Source: an uncultured Pseudomonadota bacterium (GTDB taxonomy: Bacteria; Myxococcota_A; UBA796; JAFGLY01). From it: a stretch of DNA of 55,805 nt. The DNA lies in contig CALDOK010000125.1 in NCBI GenBank assembly GCA_937912125.1, forward strand, positions 1 through 55,805. Reading direction: 5' to 3'. A program made the translations under genes and the position numbers. Below are positions 7,702-14,725 of this stretch, in pieces (the stretch's first letter is position 1; every line of letters starts with the position of its first letter). The notes beneath the pieces are model-generated. The model saw nothing but the letters and a program-made list of their open reading frames with translations, did not search any database and was not told where the DNA came from.

Positions 7702-9509
7702 TCACTGTGGGTCGGTCCAGGAACGCAGCCGGCGCTGACCGGCGCGACCCTGAAGACCAAGACTCGCTCCCCCGCGTCCGTGCTCTCGGCCAGGGGCGGT
7801 CCCCACCAGCGCGCGAGCTGGAGGGCCGTAGGCTGACGCCGGGCGGCATCGAAGCTGTCAGGGTGCCAGGCCAGGGCCGTGACGCATGGATCCAGATCAG
7901 GTGCCGACCCACCCTGCACCAGGGCGTGGTGGACCCGGTGATTCAGGGCGATCAGCCGGCTCTCGCCCAGCTGCACGGTGAGGCAGGCCATGGGTAGCTG
8001 GCGGCGGTGCCCGGTCTGGTAGAAGCAGCTCAGCTCCTTGAGCTCCACCCCCTGAGGATGCTCGGCGGAGAACGCGGGCCAGAGGTCCAGCACGGTGTCG
8101 TGGGCCTCGAGCGCGCCGTAGGCCGAGGGGACGGTGGCGAGGGTAGTGCGCGCCTCCCAGGGCCGGGCGCCCATCACCAGCAGCTCGGCCAGGAGCACCG
8201 CGCCCGCCGCGACGCCCAGGGAAGGCCGCGGCATGGCGGCCACCGTGCGCGCTGCCCCCAGGCCGGCCGCCAGGTAGTACAGCCACAGGGCCCGGGCGGG
8301 CAGGCGGAACAAGGCCAGGGCGGGCAGGCGATGGGCCAGCCAGCCGAAGGGCAGGGGAGCGGCGAAGCTGTCGTCGGGAGAGCAGGTCAGGCGCAGCTCC
8401 GGCCCCAGCGCGACGAGCACGCCGACGAGGGCCAGCAGGGCCAGCCCACGGCCGATGCGATCGCCCCGGACGAGGGGGGCCACCACGCCCAGCACCAGCA
8501 GGACGAAGATCAAGGCGGTGCGCGTGCCGTGCAGCAGGGCGTCGCTGCCTGGCGGGCTGCCGGCCAGGCGGTCCAGGGAGACCACGGCGGGCGGGGGCAG
8601 GGCACCCATGTGCCAGCTGTACCAAGCCCAGCTGTCGGCCCCGTTCACACCCCGGGTCGCGAGCAGGGTGCCCAGGGCGAACAGCCCCAGAGGCAGCGCC
8701 ACCAGCGCCAGCACCCGCCACAGGGGGCGGCGTGTCCAGGCGCACCACAGGGGCGTGAGGCCGGCGGCGAGGTAGGCGAAGTAGCCGCTCTGCAGGGCGC
8801 ACAGCAGCCCGGCGCCCGCGACCAGCAGGGCCCAGCGCCAGGGGCGCTCCCGAGGCGAGAGCTGCAGGGCCCCCAGCAGCAAGGGCAGGCCTGGTCCCAC
8901 CAGGATGCCGCCGTGACCCTCGGTGATGGCGGTGCCCACCAGCGGGTTGGCCATCACGACGACGGCGGCGATCCCTGCAGGCCAGGGCGGGAGCCGGAAG
9001 GGGCCGCGGGCCGCCCACCAGGCCGCCAGGCCCATGGAGCCCACCCCCACCAGGGTGGCCGTGGAGTAGGCCCGCACCGGGCCCAGGACCCAGGCCAGGG
9101 GCGCGCCCAGCAGGGCGAAGAGCCAGGTGTCCAGCAGCTCGGCCAGGCCCCTGCCCGAGGACAGCTGGAAGAGCAGCCAGGCGGAGCCGAAGCCGTCGAA
9201 GTTGCGCTGCACCAGAGCGCCGGTGGACGCCATGGGCCAGGTGACCAGCGCGGCGACGAGCAGGCAGGCCAGGGCCGCCAGGGCCCACTCGCGCCCGGTG
9301 ACTGGCGCCCGCCGTTCGGGGACGGCCAGGACGGGCAGCCTGGCCCGGTGAACCAGCAGGGCCAGCACAGCCACCGCCAGCAGGAACAGGCCCCAGCCGC
9401 CCAGGACCACCGTGGCGCCTTCGAGCAGATCGGTCGCCACCATCGGGGCCTCGGGCAGCCCGACGCCGGCAGGCCAGGGTGCAGGGAGCCCAGGGTCAAG
9501 GGGAGGCAT
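7668..9509 (-). CDS. polytopic GT-C-like membrane protein, paralogue B
   Basis: 613 residues from the ATG at 9509, with a GGGAGG site inside the end of the upstream gene. It has about twelve hydrophobic segments. After the second comes ALVTWPMASTGALVQRNFDG, equivalent to the first loop of paralogue A. ALFRLPARALWLYYLAAGL matches the F-R-x-P-x-R motif, and the soluble tail has LSCFYQTGHRRQLPMACL, aligned with LSCYYQAHHRRPVMELC of paralogue A. The gene before it encodes the same kind of small anchored protein as in copy A, so the pair is a duplicated two-gene module. Donor and acceptor unknown; probable role in envelope glycan or glycolipid assembly. Confidence 0.65.
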   Translation of the reverse strand: MPPLDPGLPAPWPAGVGLPEAPMVATDLLEGATVVLGGWGLFLLAVAVLALLVHRARLPVLAVPERRAPVTGREWALAALACLLVAALVTWPMASTGALVQRNFDGFGSAWLLFQLSSGRGLAELLDTWLFALLGAPLAWVLGPVRAYSTATLVGVGSMGLAAWWAARGPFRLPPWPAGIAAVVVMANPLVGTAITEGHGGILVGPGLPLLLGALQLSPRERPWRWALLVAGAGLLCALQSGYFAYLAAGLTPLWCAWTRRPLWRVLALVALPLGLFALGTLLATRGVNGADSWAWYSWHMGALPPPAVVSLDRLAGSPPGSDALLHGTRTALIFVLLVLGVVAPLVRGDRIGRGLALLALVGVLVALGPELRLTCSPDDSFAAPLPFGWLAHRLPALALFRLPARALWLYYLAAGLGAARTVAAMPRPSLGVAAGAVLLAELLVMGARPWEARTTLATVPSAYGALEAHDTVLDLWPAFSAEHPQGVELKELSCFYQTGHRRQLPMACLTVQLGESRLIALNHRVHHALVQGGSAPDLDPCVTALAWHPDSFDAARRQPTALQLARWWGPPLAESTDAGERVLVFRVAPVSAGCVPGPTHSDQGATGSGSRP

Positions 9510-9903
9510 CGCGGCCTCCCCGCCACCACAGCAGCCCCAGGGCGGCCACCATGAGCAAGCCCCAGGCGAAGCTGGCGGCCAGAGGTGGTCCGCCGCCCTC
9601 GGTGCGCACCAGCTGAGAGCCGCCTTGGACCTGCACCAGGCTGTAGTGCAGCCGCCCTTGGTGGATGGAGTCCATCATCACCAGCTCGTCCAGGCAGCCT
9701 GGCGCGTCCTGGTCATCTCCGCAGTGGGCCTGGAGACGAAGGTAGCGGGGGGCGCTCGGCAGATCCAAGCGGGCGCCGAGGGATGACCCGTCTGGTAGGA
9801 GATCAACCTGCTGCTGCTGACCCAGGAAGCTCAGGCTCAAGCTCACGCCAGGAGCGGGGGCTCCGGCGGGGGGCGTGACGGTGATGGTCAGGGGGTAGGG
9901 CAC
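9496..9903 (-). CDS. small C-terminally anchored protein (partner B), no signal peptide
   Basis: 135 residues if the GTG at 9903 is used; no ribosome site is evident. The beta-rich domain LTITVTPPAGAPAPGVSLSL aligns with ITIQLVKAPAGAKIYAERI of partner A. YLRLQAHCGDDQDAPGCLDE follows, then a C-terminal helix (ASFAWGLLMVAALGLLWW) with a basic end. Unlike partner A there is no signal peptide. The frame upstream is open for ten more codons to the stop of paralogue C, which is in the same frame, so the protein may derive from, or be made as, a C-terminal extension of that gene. The stop overlaps the start of paralogue B by 14 bases. Confidence 0.55.
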   Translation of the reverse strand: MPYPLTITVTPPAGAPAPGVSLSLSFLGQQQQVDLLPDGSSLGARLDLPSAPRYLRLQAHCGDDQDAPGCLDELVMMDSIHQGRLHYSLVQVQGGSQLVRTEGGGPPLAASFAWGLLMVAALGLLWWRGGRDASP

Positions 9904-9933
9904 GTCGGGGGGGCCAGGCTCTCGCTGGGGTGC

Positions 9934-11646
9934 TCAGGGGTCCGAGCCGGGGGCTCGCGACGGGAGATCGATGGAGATGTAGCGCGCGCTGGGCCAGCAG
10001 CAGTCCCGGGTCACGTCCACCAGGGTCAGATCCCCCGCGCGACGGGTGACCATGCCCGCCGCCTCGAGGTCCTGGGCGATGGCCACGACGGGCTGCAGGG
10101 CCTGCATGGCGGGGCGATGGTGGAGGATGATCCAGCGATAGCCCTTGGCCTTGGCCATGGCCGCCACGGACTCCATGGACCACGAGGGACCGGCCATGTG
10201 GGCGAAGATCTCCTCTTCCATCGAGTTGGCCATGGTGATGCCCACGGGCTGGTGGTGGATCGTCTGGAAGTACAGGGGCCAGTGGCCTTGGCGCACGGGG
10301 AGGTGCAGCACGGGGCCGGGCTCGAGGCCTTGGACCAGCTGGGACAGCTCGGGGTCCGGAGGGGTGGTGCTGCGCCAGGCTGCCGGCCCGGGGTTGAGCA
10401 GCATGGCCTCGGCCAGCAGCAGCGCCCCCGCGGCCAGGGTGATGGGCCGACTGCGCTGGGCCAGCCACAGGCCCGCGAGGATGGCCGCGGCCAGGTGGGT
10501 GACCATGGCGAAGCGCCACAGCTCGATGAGCTTGTTGAAGGGAGGCAGTCGATCCAGCAGGAGGTAGGGCAGCGGGATGTGGGCCTGTCCGGTCAGCCGT
10601 GCCCCGTGGTCCAGGGCGAGCCAGGGGCCCAGGGCCAGCAGCGCGCCCACCAGGGCCAGCCCCAGGGCCCACCAGCCCAGGCGGCTGCGGGCCGTGAACA
10701 AGCCCAGCGAGGCCAGGACCAGGGCAGCCAGGCCAGTGGACCAGCCGTTGAGGAAGGCCGTGGGCAGCAAGTCCGGCCCCAGGGCGCGCACGGCGCCGGG
10801 CAGGACGAAGCCCAGCAGATCCGCCTGGCCCTCCACCAGCCGCTGGCGCAGGATCTCCTCGCCGCTGCGCTGGAGCAGCGCGGCGTCGGCGGTGCTCACC
10901 TGCAGCGCGAAGAGCAGGCAGGGCGCGGCCAGCAGCGCGGCCACCCCCAGCAGGCCGGCCAAGCGCCTCCAGTGGCGTGGGCCGGCCGCCAAGCCCAGCG
11001 CGCCTGCCACCACCACCGCCGCCAGCCCCACATAGGTGTTGGACACCGCCGCGAGGGCCAGCAGCGCGCCCCCCAAGGCTGTGCGCCAGGCGCCGCCTCG
11101 GGCCACGGTCTGGGTCGTGGCCAGGCCCACCAGCGGCAGCCAGAACAGCTGGCTGACCTCGGGGTTCCCGTTGTGGGCGCTGCACAGCAGCACCGGGGAG
11201 AGGGCCAGGATCGGCGTGGCCGCCAGGGCCGCCGGCCAGGACCCGGTGAGGCTCCGCAGCAGGGCGTAGAGCAGGGCGCCGGCCAGGGCGACGTGCAGCG
11301 GCAGCAGCAGGTTGGCCGCCAGCACCGGGCCCGCCAGCAGGGTGATCGGGGTGAGCAGGACCGCCTCGACGGGGGTCATGGGCCAGAAGGAGCCGCCGTC
11401 GGGGAAGCCGATGAGCTGGGTGTGGACCCCGAGATCACCCTGGGTGGCGATGCTGTGGGCCACATGCCACAGGGTCCAGGGCACGGTGGGCGTGTCCGTG
11501 TCCGGGTGTCCCTGCAGGCGGCTGCCCAGGTGCAGGGTCAGGCCAGGGGAGCGCGCCAGGGCCACCAGCAGCCAGCCCAGGCCCACCAGCAGCGCTTCGC
11601 GGGCCAGGCGCGGGGCGGAGAGCGGGGGGTGGCTGCGGGGCTGCAC
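9934..11646 (-). CDS. polytopic GT-C-like membrane protein, paralogue C
   Basis: 570 residues from the GTG at 11646, preceded by an AGGAGGGAG site. It has about twelve hydrophobic helices. The first extracytoplasmic loop has LQGHPDTDTPTVPWTLWHVA and FPDGGSFWPMTPVE, an acidic loop of the kind found in GT-C enzymes. The soluble tail contains WPLYFQTIHHQPVGITMANS, matching the Y-x-Q-x-x-H motif of paralogues A, B and D. Its stop codon is in frame with the next gene, only ten codons away. It probably handles a polyprenyl-linked sugar or glycolipid in the envelope; a transporter-like role cannot be excluded. Confidence 0.62.
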   Translation of the reverse strand: MQPRSHPPLSAPRLAREALLVGLGWLLVALARSPGLTLHLGSRLQGHPDTDTPTVPWTLWHVAHSIATQGDLGVHTQLIGFPDGGSFWPMTPVEAVLLTPITLLAGPVLAANLLLPLHVALAGALLYALLRSLTGSWPAALAATPILALSPVLLCSAHNGNPEVSQLFWLPLVGLATTQTVARGGAWRTALGGALLALAAVSNTYVGLAAVVVAGALGLAAGPRHWRRLAGLLGVAALLAAPCLLFALQVSTADAALLQRSGEEILRQRLVEGQADLLGFVLPGAVRALGPDLLPTAFLNGWSTGLAALVLASLGLFTARSRLGWWALGLALVGALLALGPWLALDHGARLTGQAHIPLPYLLLDRLPPFNKLIELWRFAMVTHLAAAILAGLWLAQRSRPITLAAGALLLAEAMLLNPGPAAWRSTTPPDPELSQLVQGLEPGPVLHLPVRQGHWPLYFQTIHHQPVGITMANSMEEEIFAHMAGPSWSMESVAAMAKAKGYRWIILHHRPAMQALQPVVAIAQDLEAAGMVTRRAGDLTLVDVTRDCCWPSARYISIDLPSRAPGSDP

Positions 11647-11706
11647 GACCGGGCTCCCTCCTGCGGTGGGCCTGGTGGGGACCTGGCCATCGTATCGCGC
11701 CCGGGA

Positions 11707-13101
11707 TCAGCGCAGGTAGTGGCGGACCCTGGTCAGCACCGTGCGCCACTGGCTGGGGGAGTGTACCTGGCGGGCCAGGTCCCGCAGGATCGCAGGGCGA
11801 AGGTAGAAGCGCCTGAAGGCGCTGTTGCGGGCCTGGACCAGCTGGGCGCGGGTGAGCCCGGGGGGCGCGTAGACCGCCTTGTGGACCACGAAGTCCTGCC
11901 AGGGCAGGGTGTCGGGGTCGATCTCGCCCGACCCCGCGAGCTGCTGGTAGACGGCGGTGCCCGGCAGGGGGAGGAAGAGCCCGAACTGGGCCCGGTGCAG
12001 GGGCAAGCTCAGGGCCAGCTCGATGGTGCGCTGCAGATCGGCGGCGGTCTCGGTGGGGTAGCCGAGGATGAACATGCCTTGCAGGCGGATGTCCGACTCC
12101 CGGGTGATCATGGCCAGGCGTTCCCGGACCGTGCCCAGATCCAGCCCCTTGCGCATGTGGGCCAGCACCGCCGGGGAGCCCGACTCGATGCCCACGGCCA
12201 TGGCATGGCAGCCTGCGCGCTCCATGGTCCGGATCAGCTCGGCATCGAGCTTGTCCAGCCGCACCCCGTTGGGAAGGGTCCAGGGCATGTCGAGCCCGCG
12301 GCGCAGCAGCTCCTCGCAGAAGGCCATCGCGTGGGTCTTGCTGGCGGTGAAGGCGTCGTCCTCGAGGTTGAGCTCCCGCACCCCGTGTTGGCGCCGCAGG
12401 AAGACGATCTCGTCGACGATGTCCCGGGCGCTGCGGCTGCGAATGCTGCGCCCGTGTACCAGATCCACCGAGCAGTAGCTGCACAGGCAGGGGCAGCCCC
12501 GGGTGGTGATGATGGGGGCCGTGGGCAGGCGCTTCGAGAAGGTGCCGTGAGGGGCGGCAGGGTAGCGTCCGGGAGGCATCAGATCCCAGGCGGGCCAGGG
12601 CAGGGCGTCGAGGTCCGCGTTGCGGCCCTTGGGGTTGACGAGCACCTGGCCATCCCGGCGCCAGACCAGGCCGGGCACCTCCGGGGAGCCAGGCTCGAGG
12701 CCCGCCTGGAGCCGGGCCAACAGGGCCAGCAGGCCGGGCTCCGCTTCGCCGTGCAAGCCCAGCTGCGCCGTGGGGAGCTGGCGCATGCTGCGCTCGGGTT
12801 CCCCGGTGACGTGGGGGCCGCCCACCACCGTCAGGGCGTGGGGCGCCACCTTTGCCGTGAGCGCCAGCACCTGGCTGACCGCGTCCAGATCGCAGCTGAA
12901 CAGCTGGATGCCCACCAGCTCGGGCTGAAAGCGGCGCAGCTCGCGCTCGAGCTGGGGCAGGCCGCCGTGCAGGCCGGGACCGTCGAACAGGGCGACCTGG
13001 TGCCCGTCCCGGCGGGCCGCGGCGGCCAGGTAGCCCAGGCCCAGGGGCGGGGTCAGGATCGCCACCTGGGGGCTGGGCGGCCGCACCAGCAGCACTCTCA
13101 C
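11707..13101 (-). CDS. cobalamin-binding radical SAM protein (B12-rSAM), copy 1
   Basis: 464 residues. The N-terminal part (about 1-130) has the Rossmann-type B12-binding layout: RVLLVRPPSP, LGYLAAAARRDGHQVALFD, LVGIQLFSCD and VVGGPHVTGEPE. The radical SAM core begins near residue 196 with the 4Fe-4S motif TTRGCPCLCSYCS (Cys203, Cys207, Cys210). LQGMFILGYPTET is the typical late-barrel segment. Relatives include methyltransferases and the BchE-type cyclase. It shares the C-terminal FRRFYLRPAILRDLARQ element with the next upstream gene product, so the two are paralogues. The GTG start at 13101 has a GGAG site and lies 22 bp after the upstream stop. The substrate is unknown; envelope lipid or glycan methylation would suit the locus. 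Confidence 0.78.
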   Translation of the reverse strand: MRVLLVRPPSPQVAILTPPLGLGYLAAAARRDGHQVALFDGPGLHGGLPQLERELRRFQPELVGIQLFSCDLDAVSQVLALTAKVAPHALTVVGGPHVTGEPERSMRQLPTAQLGLHGEAEPGLLALLARLQAGLEPGSPEVPGLVWRRDGQVLVNPKGRNADLDALPWPAWDLMPPGRYPAAPHGTFSKRLPTAPIITTRGCPCLCSYCSVDLVHGRSIRSRSARDIVDEIVFLRRQHGVRELNLEDDAFTASKTHAMAFCEELLRRGLDMPWTLPNGVRLDKLDAELIRTMERAGCHAMAVGIESGSPAVLAHMRKGLDLGTVRERLAMITRESDIRLQGMFILGYPTETAADLQRTIELALSLPLHRAQFGLFLPLPGTAVYQQLAGSGEIDPDTLPWQDFVVHKAVYAPPGLTRAQLVQARNSAFRRFYLRPAILRDLARQVHSPSQWRTVLTRVRHYLR

Positions 13102-13123
13102 GGCCTGGTCTCCGGCGGCGCCA

Positions 13124-14572
13124 TCAGTTGCGTCCCAGCACGCTGAACTGCACGATCCGCTGCGCTGCCCGGATACGCCGCAGCAGCTCCGCCGGGCTCG
13201 CGGTGGCGCGGGCGCGGCGCAGCAGGAAGCCAGGACGGAGGTAGAAGCGCCGGTAGGCCACCCGCACCGCCCGCTCCAGCTCGTGGCCCTCGAGCTGGCT
13301 GAAGTGCTGGTTGAAGAAGCCCTTCACGTGCAGCTTGCCCAGCTCGGCGTCCGTGCCGTCGGCGATCTCGGGGTGGTCGGCCTGGACCCGGTCGAAGATG
13401 TCGGTGCCCGGGTAGGGGGTGTAGATGCCGAAGCTGGCCGTGGCGGGCTCGAGCTCTTGCAGGAAGGCGATGGTGCGGTCCACGGTCTCCCAGGTCTCGC
13501 CTGGGCAGCCCAGCATCACGTGGGCGTGGGTCTCCACCCCGTGGGCTCGGCAGGCTGCGAAGGCGGCCCGGGTCTGCGCCAGGGTGATGCCCTTGCGGAT
13601 GCCGTCCAGGATGCGCTGATCCCCGGACTCGACCCCGAACTTGATCAGGTGGCAGCCGGCCCGCTTCATCAGCGCCACCTGCTGTTCGTCGATGCGGTCC
13701 ACCCGGGCGTTGCACACCCAGGTCACGTCCAGGCCCTGATCGATGATGCCCTGGCAGATGGCGGCGTTGCGTGCCTTGTGGGCCGTGAAGGTCTCGTCCC
13801 GGAACATGATCTCCCGGGTGCCGGCGTTGACCACCTGGCGGATCTCGGCCAGCACGTGCTCGGCGGAGCGCCAGCGCACCTTGTTGCCGAAGAAGCTGGG
13901 GACCGTGCAGAAGTCGCACTCGGCCCAGCACCCCCGGGAGGTCTGCATGGAGGTGAAGGGCAGGCGGCGGGCCACGGGGTTGAAGTAGCGGGCGTCCGCG
14001 GGAAGCAGGCTGCGGTCGGGCAGCGGCAGCTCGTCCAGGTCAACGATGAAGGGGTAGGGCGGGTTGACCACCACCCGGCCGTCGTGACGGAAGGCCAGCC
14101 CCGGCACATCGTGGCCGGACTCGCCCCTGCGCCAGGCGCGGAACAGGTCGCGCATCACCCACTCGGGCTCGCGCATCACGCCCACGTCCACCCCTGGGTC
14201 ATCGAGGCAGGCCTCAGGCTGGAAGGTGGGGTGCGCCCCGAAGAAGACGGTGCGCAGGCGGGGGTTGGCGGCCTTGAAGGCCCGCCCCACCAGGGCGTCC
14301 TGGCGGAAGCTGTTGGTGGAGGTCAGCAGCACCAGGGCGTCCAGCTCCTCGGCGCTCGCCAGGGCTCGATCGTAGACCTCGCGATCCTGGGAGGCGTCCA
14401 CCAGGCGCACCCTCACGCCGTCCTGCTGCAGCACCGTGGCCACGTAGAGCTGGGACAGGGGCGGCATCTGGATGCCACCCACCAGGTTGCCCCCGCACCA
14501 GCAGCCATAGACGAAGTCCCGGACCACGTTGCCCAGGACCTCGTCCGGCGGGATCAGGAGCAGCGCCCGCAT
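13124..14572 (-). CDS. cobalamin-binding radical SAM protein (B12-rSAM), copy 2
   Basis: 482 residues from the ATG at 14572. I chose this start because GAGGAG lies just upstream and MRALLLIPPDE is the usual N-terminus of the B12-binding domain; a longer open frame adds only a Pro-rich stretch. B12-domain segments are LSQLYVATVLQQDGVRVRLV, LDALVLLTSTNSF and TVFFGAHPTFQPEA. The radical SAM motif is TSRGCWAECDFC (Cys215, Cys219, Cys222), followed by FFGNKVRWRS and VMLGCPGETWET. It is a diverged paralogue of the following gene product, with the same YRRFYLRPGFLLRRAR tail. Methyl transfer or a radical ring or carbon-skeleton reaction are the family options; the specific one cannot be told. Confidence 0.78.
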   Translation of the reverse strand: MRALLLIPPDEVLGNVVRDFVYGCWCGGNLVGGIQMPPLSQLYVATVLQQDGVRVRLVDASQDREVYDRALASAEELDALVLLTSTNSFRQDALVGRAFKAANPRLRTVFFGAHPTFQPEACLDDPGVDVGVMREPEWVMRDLFRAWRRGESGHDVPGLAFRHDGRVVVNPPYPFIVDLDELPLPDRSLLPADARYFNPVARRLPFTSMQTSRGCWAECDFCTVPSFFGNKVRWRSAEHVLAEIRQVVNAGTREIMFRDETFTAHKARNAAICQGIIDQGLDVTWVCNARVDRIDEQQVALMKRAGCHLIKFGVESGDQRILDGIRKGITLAQTRAAFAACRAHGVETHAHVMLGCPGETWETVDRTIAFLQELEPATASFGIYTPYPGTDIFDRVQADHPEIADGTDAELGKLHVKGFFNQHFSQLEGHELERAVRVAYRRFYLRPGFLLRRARATASPAELLRRIRAAQRIVQFSVLGRN

Positions 14573-14725
14573 GGGCTCCTCGATCCGGCTGGGGGGCGGG
14601 CTGGGCGTGGCGACATTCCGGCAGGGTAGCACCCGCACCCGACCGTGGCCACGGGGCTACGGGGGCGACGTGAGGGAGGCTGCCGCCAGCGGGGGAGGGG
14701 CTGCGGAGTGGCGGAAGCGTCGCGG

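Noticed and set aside
10117..13146. 1009-codon open frame on the plus strand
   Set aside because: Antisense to paralogue C and a radical SAM gene; its translation is Gln/Gly/His-rich shadow sequence without any domain, as expected for an open frame opposite GC-rich coding DNA.
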